64,000 nt of DNA, taken from positions 1-64,000 of the forward strand of contig NW_026615423.1 in NCBI RefSeq assembly GCF_000801105.2, written 5' to 3'. Below, one piece after another: positions 33,895 through 47,585 of this stretch. Positions within the stretch are counted from its first letter, which is position 1. Each line of letters starts with the position of its first letter. Origin of the DNA: Raphanus sativus (Eukaryota; Streptophyta; Magnoliopsida; Brassicales; Brassicaceae). A model generated the notes under the pieces. The model saw only the letters and a list, made by a program, of their open reading frames with translations, was not told where the DNA came from and did not search any database. The position numbers were made by a program, and so were the translations under genes.

Positions 33895-36448
33895 ACATTT
33901 CATTATGACGCAACCAATGTCTTGCTCAAAAATTATGTGATTTAGGTTTTAGTTTGGTACTGTTTCAGGTTCATTGCTTTTTGCAATTGCAGCTCACAGT
34001 CAGTTTTGTTCTTTACGAGCATTCAATGTGAGTGACATATTATTGACATCTTTCTTTTTAATGGTTCCAGCAGGTGAAAAAGAATAATCAAGCCGTGGGA
34101 AGAAAATTATATACGAAAGTTAGTTTATCGGGTCACTTTGGGACCAGCTTGCTCAACCACATTCAGTCCTCTTGAAGCTTTATCCTCCACCAGATATACA
34201 ACAACAAAGTATGCATGTATAATGTATCTGTCTATCACCTGAATATACTCGCTCATTAGTTCGAGGTATTTTTTTGGTTACCAACCAAGTATTCCTCAGT
34301 GCAAATACAAATAAATGCTTGCACGGGTCATGATTGTCAGGGTAAAAAATAACTATACTCAAGATCCTATTACACGGGTTTTGGTAACCAAATACAACCT
34401 CCTGGTGCTGATATATATATACGATGTTGATGTGAGCCTCTCTTATATATAAGTTGAAATGTTAAATACATGGTATTGTTTCTTATTGTTTAATTTATTT
34501 CCAAACCTTCCAAGAACCCGCGCGCGGAATAACCTTTGAATACAATTCTAATTCAAAATTGGTGAAGGTTGGTGCATCTAAAAATGGTAAACGGTCGATA
34601 TTAAAAATAATAAAAGATAGAAGTCACCATGCAGTGTGATGGTCGTTTTTAATCATTGACCAATACTTGGGGGTGGAAACAATCAAATGGTTGTCAAAAT
34701 AATGTCCGTGTGAGCTGTGAAGTAACTAGACCCATTTCACTTCTACGGTTTCTTTTATTTTTCTTTTTGATAAAAAATAATTAAGAAATATTTATTGAAC
34801 TTTTTCTTATATCTCACGTCATTATTTTAGTTTTGCATCCAGTTCACACCGTTCTAACTCACCTAAATTTGTACCTAAAGTACAAATCTCTCATTTACTT
34901 TGGTTTTAATTCACACCATCGTAGTGAACCACCCTAAACCCACAGTAATACGGACCTAGTTTTAATTTTCAACTTAGTTTTGTTGGCAAGTCACGGAACC
35001 TTTGACTATAAGGCATTGGAAAAGTGTCTACATAAATTGAGATTTCTGGTACCATCTTACTTGAATGTTGACAACATGTCTTTAAATTTCTTGTCATACC
35101 ATAATTCTTGATGTGTCTTGTCGTAATAAGTGGTTTAGGTTTGCTAATTATTGCTTATCGATCAAGTTTCTTTCTACTGAGCGATATCAGATACGGACCA
35201 TACGGTATGTGATTAGTTTCTTTAACAAACTCAAGAGAATTAAAAAACTTAAACTTTGTTTCATGAAAAATCATTTATAATATATTAAGAAATCAAAATA
35301 TTCCTTATTCCAGAAAATGACTAAAGCAAACTATAAAATAAATCAAGATAGTACTTTTTCGAAACCAGAATATATATAAGGCCAGTTACGGAAAAAAAAA
35401 CACAGAATATAAATTAGTTAATGCCAACTACCAATTTATGATATTTTTGTAACAAAAAAAACAATACAGTATTAGTAGATGATAAAAATCTTGAGCATGC
35501 ACATGAATACATGATGTTAGTGGTATACTTTCACACCAAAAAAAATAAACTTAAAAAAAAAAAAATCTTGAACACATATATAAACACAGTTTATGCGGGG
35601 AGGAAATCACTCATCTTTGACCCAAAAAAAGAAGGAAATCACTCATCACCCAGCAATACAACCATTTTAAAAATTTATTTTAAGAAATGATTGATATTCA
35701 CAGCCATATAAAACACTTCACGTTAGGAACAATTGACAAAATCTTCCATCCGATCTTCGCTACTTAGAAAAACGCGAACCACATGGTAGTTTATTGATAC
35801 AAACGTGTAGAACTACGAATCCAATTATCAATTGTCCAATATACAAAACTATTTGAAGAAAAACAAGTTAACATCACATATTTATTAATTTTATCAAATA
35901 ACATAATTGAAATCATATATTTTCTATAGTATTTCAAAGTCGGGTCATGATGGTACACGTCTGTACATATGATAAATCATACTGAGATATTTGAACAAAT
36001 ATGTAATTTGTTTATTTGTGTGCCATATAAATTTTCAATAATGGGATTTATTAGAAGAAATAAATAGAAATTTTTTCTTATTTAAAAAAAAAGAATAAAT
36101 AGAAAAGCGCGTGACGGCAAAGATGAAATATCTTACAGCAGTCTTCCTCTTCGTTCTCACTTCTCACCAGCCACGTTTTCTTTTATTGGCCGCTATATGT
36201 TCTCGTGGCCAAGAGAATTACAAAAATAAATAAACAAAAATATACAGTAATGTTTACATCACGTGCATAAATTCCACAAAATACAGTAGTGTTCACAAGA
36301 AACTTCGCATACTTTTTCCTTTTTACAGAAAAATGAAAATAAGAAAGAAAAAATAGAGAGTATAATATATCAAAACAGAGGAACTAGGGTTGTAGAAGAA
36401 AATATAGACAAACTAACTGTTTTTTTTTCTTTGCTTGAGCTGTAAGTA
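33895..36448. other. Single-copy intergenic DNA upstream of the MAPKKK-like gene
   Basis: About 2.5 kb of AT-rich sequence with no counterpart elsewhere in the window and no gene I can support. A G-box CACGTG at 36260-36265 lies about 190 bp before the kinase start; relatives of this kinase are induced by abscisic acid, so an ABRE-like role is conceivable but unproven. Short A-rich runs and no clear transposon ends are seen. Confidence 0.5.
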
Positions 36449-37484
36449 ATGAAGTGGATTCGTGGAGAAACAATAGGTCACGGGAGCTTCTCCACCGTTA
36501 GTTTAGCCACCACCTCTGGAAGCTCGACATCATCATTCCCAACTGATCGCTGTGAAATCTTCCGGAGTGGTTTGTTCCGCCGCGTTACGGAACGAAAGAG
36601 ACGTGCTTGATGATCTCCGTGACTGCCCGAGATCGTACGGTGTTTCGGAGAAGCAACGACGGTGGAGAACGGGGAAGAGGTGTACAACTTGTTTCTTGAG
36701 TACGCTTCCGGTGGAAACTTGGGTGACAGAGTTAAGAACTCCGGCGAGGCGTTGCCGGAATGCGAAGTGCGTCGGTTCACGAGGTCGATTGTTAGAGGGT
36801 TGTGTTATATCCACTCGAAAGGGTTTGCTCATTGCGACGTGAAGCTTGAGAATGTTTTGTTGTTCGGCGACGGTGGAGACGTGAAGATTTCTGATTTCGG
36901 GTTGGCGAAACGAAGGGGTGAGAACGTGGCCGAGATCAGAGGAACGCCTCTGTATATGGCGCCGGAAGCGGTAAACCACGGCGAGTTTGAGGCTCCGGCG
37001 GATATATGGGCGTTGGGATGCTCTGTAGTCGAGATGTCGAGTGGCGAAACGGCATGGTGTTTGGAGGAAGTTACGACGTAATGTCTCTGATGGTTCGTAT
37101 TGGTTCAAGTGATGAAGTTCCGACAGTTCCGGTGGAGTTGTCGGAAGAAGGAAAAGATTTCGTGAGGAAATGTTTTGTTAAAAATCCCGGCGGATAGATG
37201 GACGGCTCAGATGCTTTTGGATCATCCGTTCCTAGCCGTTGATGATGATGAAATAGTAGTGGTGGTTCATTGAAGTGTGGCGAACAAAAGGCTTCGGCTT
37301 CACCGAGAGATCCTTTTGATTTCCCTGAATGGAACTCGGTTCAATCTCGGTTACGGTTTGCTCACCGGTTTTGTTATTCGCCGTTTAGTTGTTTGGTACG
37401 TTCGCCGGAGGTGAGGATCATGGTTTGGTCAGCGAGAATGTACCTGATTGGTCGGTGTCGTGTGATTGGGTCAACGTCAGATAG
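36449..37484 (+). pseudogene. MAPKKK21-like protein kinase with several frameshifts
   Basis: An intronless MEKK-like kinase of the Arabidopsis MAPKKK15-21 group. From MKWIRGETIGHGSFSTVSLA (Gly-rich loop) the sequence passes through LIAVKSS (ATP-binding Lys), LFLEYASGGNL, HCDVKLENVLL (catalytic loop), DFGLAKR, GTPLYMAPEAV and ADIWALGCSVVEM to a tail with PRDPFDFPEWNSV and VPDWSVSCDWVNVR, ending in TAG at 37482-37484. The frame is broken about six times by apparent single-base indels: near 36540 (extra base), 36627 (missing), 37062 (missing), 37195 (extra), 37265 (missing) and once between 37300 and 37434. In the initial frame a stop follows the first shift. Either it is a young pseudogene or the consensus is poor here; neighbouring genes in the same contig are intact. 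Position after the PLC-X gene fits At4g36950. There is no copy in the left arm. Confidence 0.82.
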
Positions 37485-38374
37485 TTTAATTAGTGGAGAT
37501 AGACGAAGTCATAAGAAGGAGATTATTATGGCGTTAATTAAATAATTGACGGTCTTTATTTAATCTTTTGTTAATTAGCTCGTTGACTACTGTAAATAAT
37601 ATCAGATTTTTTTTTTTTTTGAAAGAACAGAGTTTTTGCCATAGTTCTGCTACACAAATCAATGTCTAATAGACTAGAGATTGTTAATTGTTTTGGCATC
37701 GACTAAAGTCTCACCAAACCTGTATTTTATGGACTCACAAGCTCACGTATGAAATATTCCAAGCGGAATGATTTAGCATCTATTCGATTTAATTTGGGAT
37801 TAAAAAGGCCATGGATAGGTAAAAATCTGCCTTGCAATGGACGGTTTTTTGGTTTGGTTTTAGTTAAAGTCAACCAACCGAACCTGTGGCCTATAGACTA
37901 CTAGAAGTTGGCCTTTTAGTCCATATTTAAACTCAATAATTGGGTTGAAAATTGTGTTATTAGGCCCAATAAATTTGAAGATCGAATTAAGTGATTAGAG
38001 TGGTTGAGTGGCGACAAGAAATGCATAAGGTCAAATCATATCAATATATTGTTTTATTTTTTATAAACCATAGTTTACATTGACGTGGTTAGTGGATACC
38101 ATTCTGAATTTCTTATGCATATATCACCGAATCTCCTAATAATTTTAGCAACAAAATAATAATCCAACATAGTATTGTTATTTGTCTGGACAAGAGGAAA
38201 CGTCGAGGATGACTAGGTCTAAATACATGACATATCTATTTTCTATGCAATACATCAACAAATCCACATGGGAGCGATAGAGAATAATATTCTAAACACC
38301 AAGTCCATGATTAACATATACGCCCACTAATTAATAAAAAATCATCACTTTAAAACGACCAACAGAATCCGAAC
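37485..38374. other. Intergenic spacer between MAPKKK-like gene and right arm
   Basis: About 0.9 kb, AT-rich, with no gene. A 19-bp unit containing TTTAATCAAAGAAAAT is repeated twice at the inner edge of the right arm (about 38389-38426), against once at the left arm's end before the gap. Confidence 0.5.
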
Positions 38375-38562
38375 AAAAAGAAAATTCATTTAATCAAAGA
38401 AAATTTATTTAATCAAAGAAAATTCAAAAAGTAACAAGTCTCAACCAAACCCCGTGTTTTAATTAATTATCATCATTAAATCTCTATTATGTCTCTTGAA
38501 GAGAAAAAAAACTTTTTTGCATTCACTTCACCACCTCTCTTTCTCTCTCTCTCTCGGCAAAA

Positions 38563-40801
38563 ATGGAGGTATGTGGATTCCTCTGTTCCTCTTCGTGATT
38601 TCCATAAACCCTAAAACACTTGTTATTTCAAATGCAGGGCTTTGATTTCTTCACGCAACGCTTCTTCCTTCTCTTGATCACAGCCTTCTGTTTATCATCT
38701 TTTGTTCTAAGTCTCCAGGTTCTTTTCTTTCTCTCTACACCATTCTCTTTGAAATCTCATAACATGTTTTCAAGAACTAATAACAGAGAAGTTGAATTTG
38801 ACTCTATGATTCATAGATGGGGGAAACATGTAGTTCAAGCAGCCGATGCGACGCCGGTTTGAGTTGCCAGAGCTGTCCTGCAAGTGGTAATACCGGGTCT
38901 ACTTGTACCCGGATCCGACCTCTAAACCCGACTTCCAAGGTATCATTTCACTTTCTTTACTGTTCTTTGTTCACTTTTAGTATTTTTCTTGGGGTGATGA
39001 TGAATGGAAAATAATGGGAATGCATGTGGTTTTGATGATGAGTAGGTGAATGGTTTGCCGTTTAACAAGTACTCTTGGCTAACGACACACAATTCGTACT
39101 CAATCACGAGTGCAAAATCAACAATTGGCTCATTCATCATCTCTCCAAGGAATCAAGAAGACTCCATCACCAATCAGCTTAAGGTCTCTCTCTCTCTCTC
39201 TCTTCATTCTCATACTTAGATTCTTTTTTTTTGACAAGTTCCGTATTAGAACTATTCTTTTCTAATTTAAGAATCTGACTTACTCTACAAGTTGTTGTTG
39301 CTTAGGTTTGAATAATAAGACAATGTCTGCTTTATTAGTTGGTGGCTTTTGTAATGAAACTTTTTTTGATCAAATATCAACTTTATCATACTTTTCCACG
39401 TGTAAAAACTAAAACTAACAGAAAAAAACAAAACACAACTCAAAACTCAAGTGCTTGACCTTGTCCCCCCTCCCAATGAATGTTTTGGTTGCAGAATGGT
39501 GTGAGAGGGATTATGCTCGATGTCTATGACTTTAGAAACGATATATGGTTGTGTCATTCAGCAGCAGGGTCTTGCTTTAACTTTACAGCCTTTGTAAGTT
39601 GCACTTGCATTTGAATTAGCTTCCATAACAAAATAAATTATTTTAGTTGAGGTTTCAACGTGCATTAACGATGTAGCAACCTGCTGTCAATGCGCTCAAA
39701 GAGATCAATGACTTTCTTGAGTCAAACTTATCTGAGGTCGTTACAATCATCCTGGAAGATTACGTTACATCTTCACGAGGCTTGACTAAGGTATATAATA
39801 GTACATTTGACACATATTGTTTTGGTAGTTTTGTATGCTAAGAACCAATCATGTTCGGTCTTGTGTGAAGGTGTTCAAAGCATCTGGATTGAGTAAGTTC
39901 CTGTTTCCGGTTTCGAGAATGCCGAAAGACGGTAAGGACTGGCCTACGGTAAATGATATGGTGAAGCAGAACCAAAGGCTTGTGGTGTTCACTTCCAAGA
40001 AGGGTAAAGAAGCTTCTGAAGGTCTTGCTTACCAGTGGGATTACATGGTTGAAAATCAATGTGAGTTTTTTTGTAATGATCTTAGTGAAATCTTAATTAA
40101 TGACCAGACTTAACAAGACTATAATATATATATGTAGATGGTAATGATGGAATGAACGATGGATCATGCACGAACCGAAACGAGTCACCTCCATTGGATA
40201 CGAAGTCTCGTTCTTTGGTTCTACAGAACTACTTTATAACCAATCCGAATGCAACGCAAGCATGCGCGGATAATTCATCGCCGCTGATCAAAATGATGAC
40301 GACTTGTCATGAAGCAGCTGGTAAAAGGTGGCCTAACTTTATCGCGGTTGATTATTACCAGGTGCTATTTTGATATTCTACAAGCTTTGTTTTGTTTAGA
40401 GAATGTGTTAGTGCTAATTGGAATGTTTAATGACTACAGAGGAGTGATGGTGGAGGAGCTGCAGAAGCTGTAGACGCAGCAAACGGTCGTCTGACATGTG
40501 GTTGTGACACTTTAAGCCTTTGCAAGGTTAGTTTACTTATTCCTTTAGATTAGTCTTTTTTGTTACATTTCATTGAGGTAATAATGATGAATGTGTTATA
40601 TATATTATTACATATGAACAGTCAAACGCAACTTTTGGAACGTGTGATGCTCCTCCTCCAAAGGCAGCTCCGAAACCAGCAGCAGGAGGAGAGTCTACAC
40701 GAGATCCGAGCGATCTTCCGGCGGGTAATGCTGTTTCAACAGGAGTTGGATTGGCTTCTCTCTTTATGATCTCTGCGGCGACTCTCTTGTTGTGGTGGTA
40801 G
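38563..40801 (+). CDS. PLC-like phosphodiesterase, X-domain protein, GPI-anchored type (right copy)
   Basis: Ten exons: 38563-38568, 38638-38718, 38817-38939, 39046-39183, 39495-39593, 39677-39790, 39871-40060, 40138-40361, 40440-40526, 40622-40801. They total 1242 nt (413 residues). The six-base first exon is forced by the ATG, a GTATGT donor and the frame of the signal peptide in exon 2. Domain order is signal peptide (about 1-28), Cys-rich linker, and X-like catalytic domain with TTHNSY and IWLCHS histidines. GIMLDVYDF and VTIILEDYV strands follow, then [11 protein letters not shown], a second Cys-rich stretch ([12 protein letters not shown]) and a hydrophobic C-terminus suited to GPI addition. 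It is convergent with NAPRT1. The protein is expected to be secretory or cell-surface; its substrate is unknown to me. Confidence 0.93.
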
Positions 40802-40905
40802 TTTGTCATTGAAGCTAATGTTTGTACTAATATGACACAAAATGATTTAGTTTTCACCCACGAAATGAATTATTATTGTGCAACGGAAACAAACTGAGGA
40901 ATGTT

Positions 40906-41186
40906 TGTAAAAAAGAGTGTAATGAACTCATAAAGTAGCAAAGCTGTTGTCATGGTTACATATGTATAAGAACTCTGTTTTCTACCACCCACATTGATAT
41001 GCTAATAACATTTTTCAGAAGCTCTTGCAACACGTTGTGGTACCACATAAGCTCCGATTACGATAATTCATTGAACGGAGGTGACACCACAAAAGTGACT
41101 TATTGATGATAGGTAGGCCCAGTGACATTGTAAGCCACAACTTTTGCTCGTGGAAAAGGGGTACCTCTGTTTCCCACAAAAGCTTT
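40906..41186 (-). pseudogene. Decayed partial duplicate of the NAPRT1 3' end (right copy)
   Basis: Mirror of 30985-31265, with the same exon 12-like block (complement of 41006-41083) and 3' UTR-like block. Its preservation in both arms dates the duplication before they separated. Confidence 0.7.
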
Positions 41187-41361
41187 CTTTCTTGTTTATT
41201 ATGTATATATAAACAGAGAGCCTCATTGTTACTTCTTCATCCTCTCTAGAAAACGTTTGCTTCATCATACTAATAAACTTCTTCTTATCTCTTTGGTCTC
41301 CTCCTTCTTCCCAAGCTTCACAATCTTTCTCAGCAACATGCTCAAGGATTTTCAGGAGCAT

Positions 41362-41592
41362 AGGAAAATCCAGTATGTATATATGGTTGATCCCACTTTG
41401 CTTCTCATAAGTTTTTTTTTTGATCTTGTGTTGTGATGATAATCTGACTCCAAGACCGAAACAACAACAAGTTCTTATCATTTGTTTGATGGTATTGATT
41501 TGGTCTTTGGGAGTTGGATTATCATCACAAGACTAGATCTAAAAAATTAGAAGCAAGAGAGATCAACTAAATACACATTGTGGATTTTCCTC
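41362..41592. repeat. Long imperfect foldback 3' of NAPRT1 (right copy)
   Basis: Same hairpin as 30579-30809, with both arms and loop conserved almost base for base. Confidence 0.75.
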
Positions 41593-41808
41593 AAGGTGAT
41601 AAAAGTCTAAGAAGATTGAATCTTCTGAGTTTTATTCCGAGTAAATGTTTGGTGAATACAAGTTCAAAAAAAAAAAAATAGACAAAGTTGTAAAGAGTGA
41701 GGGATCAAGAAGTCGTAAAGTAGCAAAAGCTGATACAATGGGTTATTATATCTTAACATTGACAGAGGCACAAGAGAAGAAAGCTACATTTTGTAGAAAA
41801 AAAAAATA

Positions 41809-44612
41809 TCAGTGCAGTTCACCGACAGGAGCTTCGTTGAGCCAGAGGTTGTGGATGAAGTCATACAACTCGGCGCTCACACTAACCTGTAAAGTTTTTA
41901 AGTAAAAACAATTAAAGTTTATTTCTCTCTCTGAATACCAAAAAAAAAAAAACAGGTTCTCTCAGCTCATGGTGTTGGTGTTTTATTACCTTATAAGGAG
42001 TAGGGTTTAATCTTCTCATATGATCAGGTCTCATGTTCTCAAGCTGTTTAATGCAACGGCTTCTTATCTCTTTCAATGGCTCCAGCTCTTCCCTAGCTTC
42101 ATCTTCACAGACATAAGTTAACCAACAAAAAAAAAACATTATGAGAGTGAGTCATTTTGTCAGCAAAGTAGTGAGATTGAGAAGTCAGGTGTAATAACCT
42201 GCATTTCCACGCCAGTAACATTTAAGAAGCTCTTCCACACGTTGTGGCACCACATAAGCCCTTTTCGATTCATTGAATGGATGACGGCAAAGCAACCTCT
42301 CACCAACCTTGCAAAATCCAGAAAAAAAAAAGATTCAAAAGACTTTTAAGACAAAACAAATCTTTCAAGGCGCCTTTTTTGCTTTATTATTACCTTAGGT
42401 GGTGGTTCGTTCTCTCCAGTCATGATATCAACTAGAGGGTAACCCTCTTTTCCGAATAATCTGTAAGTACGCTTCTTACATGGTATAGATACCTGAAAGA
42501 CCAGATGCAAAAGTTCTATTATCAAAGAAGAAACTTTTTAAAGTTGAAAGACCAGAGAGTCAAAAACCTTAGTAACATCTTCAGAGAGTTTGATCCGAGG
42601 CTGCTTATTGATCTCCACGAGTTTGAAAACACAGCCTAACGCCGCTTGTGAATAGCAAGTCACTAAGTTGGTTCCAATTCCAAAGGCGTCTACTTCATGA
42701 CCCTAAAGCCACATTCCATCAAAGTGAGGAAACAAAAAAAAACATTTCATAAGGTTTAAGGTGAGTGAGAAGTTACCTGTTTGTTAAGAGCATCGACTGT
42801 CTCTTCGTTAAGATCGTTACTCGCGGTAATGATCATCTTACCAAAGTCAGGCACGTTAAGCTCTCTCTCTACGCCGCAAAAGAACTTCCTGGCCACGGTA
42901 GAGAGATAAGCTAAGTCACCTGAATCAAGCCTAATGCCTACTGCTTTGTATCTGCATATAACAGCCAATAAAGTCATGAATCTTGAAAAGTTAAAAGACA
43001 AAAAGATCATGAGTGGAAGTTTTCTTAACACACCCCAGTTCATTAAGTGCTAGAGCAACAGCACAGAAGTTAGGGATTCCACTTTTCATGACATCGTAAG
43101 TATCAACAAGCGCAAGAAAGGCGCTGGGGAAAGCCAGTGCGTAGGATGTGAAAGCTGCAAGCTCGCTTTTGTTTGTCTCAGAGAAGATCCCAGACAGTGC
43201 AGATGAGTTCTATTCCATTCATACACCAAAAGAGAGATTATAACGAAATGAATCAAACTGAAACAAGTACTACACTCATAAGCAAACCTGAATCTTGGCT
43301 AGGCATGTTTGGACCAGATTGACGAAATCTTCACAAGTGGTTTTCCCATCAGAGCTTCGAAGCGCTTTGCCAACAATCTCATCAAGGCTCTACAAATCAA
43401 CAATGTAGAGGATTAAAGTTTTATAACTCATGCTTTCGATGTTTGAGTCTTAGAGAGTTTGGCTTACTATACCATGAATGAGCTGACAAAAGCATGTGAA
43501 TGTGTACCACGGAGAGGTATTCCAAACAATTTTCCCGCTGCAACATTGCTGCCATAAGAACAAAGCAAGTAAACAAACATTGCTTCTATAAACAGAACAA
43601 TGACACTGGTAGTAGTAATAAGACCATAAGACATGCCTGGTTGCATCAAAGCCTCCAAGGTAGCAATACTTTGATGCGCTTATTGCACCATCAGGTCCCT
43701 ATAAACAACATAAGAGAGATAGAGAGATTAAGCAAACCAAACCAAAACCAACAGGTCCCTGTAAACAAGTAACAGAAGGAAACCTGAGCTCTGCGAGCAC
43801 CAAACTCAAGCAGAAGCTTAGATTTGCCAGCAACAAACCGATGCCTTGCTGCGTTGGTAGCAACCAGAGACGCGTAGTTGATGAGATTCAGAAACGGAGT
43901 TTCCAACAATTGCACAACCTAAGCAAACCAAACTGATCAGAACCTAACCAATCAAAATCAATTCAAAGCTAATGAGATGAAAGACAAACAACAACAACAA
44001 CAAGAACTCACAGCAACAGGACCTTCGATTCTGAGCAAAGGCACTTTAGGAAACACGACAGATCCTTCAGAAATAGCATAGACTTCAATGTCGGAACAAT
44101 CAAGCCCACGAAGGTAATCACAGAAAGCTTCCTGCTTTTCAACATTACCAAAAATAAATAAATAAAAAGTAGACTCTTTTTTTTCAAAAAAGGAGAGACC
44201 TTTCGTTTTGTTTGGTTTTGATTACCTCACAACCAGGTAAAGAGTGACGAACGAAATCGATCTCTTGGTCGGTCAAAGTGAAGTTAGCGAGGAACTTGAT
44301 GCATTCTTCTAACCCGGCGAAGATTGTGTACTCTCCACCAAATGGGTTCTTACGAAAATACAAATCAAACCTGATGAAGGATGATGATAAAAGTCTCAGA
44401 CTTTCGATTGATTGAGATTTGAAGAGAGAGAGGGAGACTAACACGGATCGTTCGGATTGTTTGCCGGCTTTCCAGTAAGCATAAGCCATGGTGAATTGGT
44501 AAAGATCGTTGAGGAGTGGAGTCACCATCGGGTTCGTCGGTTTCTCCACGACCCGACCCGCTTTCTGTTTCTTCCCATCGTCAAACACGTTGTTCCCTTT
44601 CGTCTTCTCCAT
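41809..44612 (-). CDS. NAPRT1: Nicotinate phosphoribosyltransferase 1 (right copy)
   Basis: Mirror of the left NAPRT1, with fourteen exons and all junctions read by eye in frame. Exon 1 is 44612-44443, three bases longer than the left (an extra Asn in the GNNVF region), so about 564 residues. Exon 8 begins at 43209 and the stop is 41811-41809. Conserved segments ([49 protein letters not shown]) and the GC donor of intron 5 are retained. Differences from the left copy include Val for Glu in LSTVARK, Pro for Ser in NVPDF, Gly for Asp in IVGKAL, Asn for Lys at the start of exon 8, and Asp for Gly at the start of exon 13. Introns 6 and 7 are much more divergent than the rest of the gene. Both copies look functional. 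Confidence 0.95.
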
Positions 44613-44681
44613 TGATTAAACTCTGTGTTTTGTGAGCTGCGATTATGTTTGAGGTAAGAGAATGAGTGAGTGAGTGGGCAC

Positions 44682-44690
44682 TACTTATAG
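44682..44690 (-). promoter_or_regulatory. Putative TATA box of NAPRT1 (right copy)
   Basis: TACTTATAG on the plus strand is CTATAAGTA on the coding strand, 70 bp before the ATG, the same spacing as in the left arm. Confidence 0.45.
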
Positions 44691-44936
44691 ATTCTTTATA
44701 AAAAAAAAAAAGAGTTGGGCGTGAGAATCACGACAAACTTGTCCCCAGGGTTCAAAGTTCAACTCCAGTCTTCTTCAACCCCATATCTAAAGTTAAAAAA
44801 ACAAGATTTTTCAAACTTTTTTATTTTTTCGACCAAAAGAAAAGACTCGAGTGGGAAAAAATAAGATTGTGCAGATGGGTTTTACAATGCTCAGTTTACT
44901 AGTATTGGGCCAGCTCCATTATCTTGTGTATCCTAT

Positions 44937-44973
44937 AAGCCTTGTATATAAGCTTGTTTAATATACAAGGCTT
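44937..44973. repeat. Perfect 13-bp inverted repeat upstream of NAPRT1 (right copy)
   Basis: AAGCCTTGTATAT and ATATACAAGGCTT with an 11-nt loop, identical stems to 27172-27208. Confidence 0.8.
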
Positions 44974-47414
44974 TTAGCTAATAGGCCTATTCTTCATGTA
45001 GGTCATCATGGGCTAAGTCCATTATGTTGGTCATGTTGTGTAGCTTTGGTTTATTGGACAAGACTGATATTTCTGCCGGAGATGGACTAAGTTTTTGAGA
45101 TGGAAGTTGTCTTTAATTTCATCCCTTGTTAAACTAGTTCAGTGTGCATCTGACAAAATCTAGGTTTCTTTTTATAGAAAAGTTGCACAAACCATAAGGT
45201 ATCGCTTGTTTAATACGGAATGATCAACATCATCTTCCTGATTTGTATATTTCGTAGTTGGTGTTTTGATACTATGCTACTCTATAACTCTTATGATAAA
45301 AAACGCAGCCTTTTGAATTCATAAAGAACTATGAAAGAGATTGAATATGGAGAAAAGTAGGTATGAGTCACAATTTGTACCCTAAGTTGGATGGTTCCCA
45401 TGCTTATCACGTCTATTTTAGATGGACCACGGTATTTATCTATTTCTGTGAAATTTCTAAAGTTGTCAAAACAAGCAAAAACTGGAATTAAAATGCCTTT
45501 ACCCATATTAGAAACTCGTGAGAGTTTTTACCATTTAATCGACACCAAAATGTGTCTTTTAGACATATTGGGATGTGAAAACACCTTTTATTCTTCAAGG
45601 GTTTAGACTTTGCTGGTAAATTCAGAAATCACTATCGTTTTCTTATTGACTAATCAATACTACTAATAAAAACCTCGTTTTATGTTAACTATAAGTCTCA
45701 AACACTGCACTGAAAGCAAGTTATAGTAGTGTTTTAGATGCTCGTGGGATTTTATTAATACTAATGTTATGCACGGTTAAATTTATACTCTTAAATGATT
45801 TGATCATAAAACTGTAAAATAATTTTCAATAAAAAAAATTATGTTAGTCAAATAATCTAAAAACATGATTAAGAGATAGCTGTATTCATAGAAAAGTTGC
45901 ATTTAGATTTGGACTTCTCTGTAAAATAGCCAAGAAATTTATGAAAATGTCTGAGAAACATTGTTTTGTAACATTTTTTCATGTTCATTAACAATTAAAT
46001 TTTTTGAATATTTTCTATTTAAGAATCTATGGCGATTTAAATTTGACCTTGCATAAAAACTGGTTCTCACAAATAGATTTCACACATGAAATAAATTCGT
46101 ACATTGGCTAAAATAGATGTAAAAACTTAAAGATTTTAAACGTGAAATTAGAACGTGGGGTTTCATGCGTGTCACATGTGTGCCATGAACATTTGTTCTC
46201 TTTAGTTTTTGTGAAATAATGTTACTTATGTCAAACAGATTGTGTTTCTGATATATGTAGTGCATGTTATATTCAAAATACTAAAATTAATAGTAATTTC
46301 ATGCGGATAAACCACAAAAAGAAATATTTGTAAATACTAAATTTACAAATAAAAGAATTAGAAATTCAGATAACTTACATTTGTTGTTGAACTTTTTTTC
46401 GAATTGGATTTTTTATTGAAAACTAAAACTGAATAACCATAAGACTGTTTGAGCTATAGATATATTGTTGATAAGCATCGATATTTGATAATGGAAAAGA
46501 TAGAGAAAATGTAGAGAGTAAATGAATTGATTAAAGATTATATAGGAAAAGAAAACAGTTTTATTTTTTGTCAACTGATTTTGAATGCGAGATGAGATAT
46601 TCTGATAAAATTTTGGATAAAATTTCTATAAATTGGAGATAAAATATTTTTCCAATATATTATTTTCAGTTTTTAAACATATATTCCACATGTCGTAATT
46701 TAATTTGTCAAGTTATTTAGGTTATTTGAGTTATTTTGAAGTTTCCATATTTTGATGAACAAAAACATGTTTTGTTTTTCTGCATTTTTCAATTATTATT
46801 ATTTTTTTAGTTTTCACATGTTAGGTGATTTATATTTTAGTATATAAGGGATTTGGCTTCTAAAACCGTTGCTTATTGAGCTTTAGTAAAAGGCCGGTTA
46901 GCAGTTTTCTATATGGTTACATAAAGTGTGAATAGTAATTAAACTGTCATTTTAATCTTTTATTTCCTTAGTGGTCTTATAACGTGATCTCGGTTCATAG
47001 AAATTTCACACTCCAAAAAGAGAGCAAATAAAACGAATTCAACAAAATCTAATTCAGATTGAAGTTAGCTATTAATGGAAAATGTGTTGAAAGCGATGGG
47101 ACAAAACAAAGGCAATAAGGTAGGAAGGTTGTCGGTGAGGGACGACAATATATGATGAAGATGTGTGTGTTATAACGAGCCTTCTCCACTTGCCCCTAAA
47201 AAGGAGATTATTCCATAACTAAAAAACAACAAGAAATATATCATTTAAAACTTTAACTACTAGTATACAATTTGATGTATACATATTGATTCCTATATAT
47301 CATCAACAAAATAAAAATAGCAGATGTAGACTTACGCCTCAGCGTGGATGGGAGATCCCCCTCACTCAGATGACATCGTTCACCTCACCAACTTTCCTCT
47401 GATCACTAACTCTC

Positions 47415-47585
47415 CTAGAATGGCAAGCGATTCTATACTGGATTTGGAATGAGAGGAACCAGCGACTCTATGCAAATCGGTTCAGATCAATCGACTCTCT
47501 CTTCTCGATCATTGACCACCAGGTAAGGAATAAACTTCAGAGCTTCAGGGACACTAATCCAAGGAAATCATCTGAGATGAGGTAA
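47415..47585 (+). pseudogene. Decayed LINE fragment (right copy)
   Basis: Same 56-codon remnant as 24280-24450, now on the plus strand (LEWQAILYWIWNERNQR...). A few substitutions separate the copies. Confidence 0.75.

Noticed and set aside
33895..36448. Search for a left-arm counterpart of the spacer
   Set aside because: No matching sequence elsewhere in the window, so the spacer is treated as single-copy.
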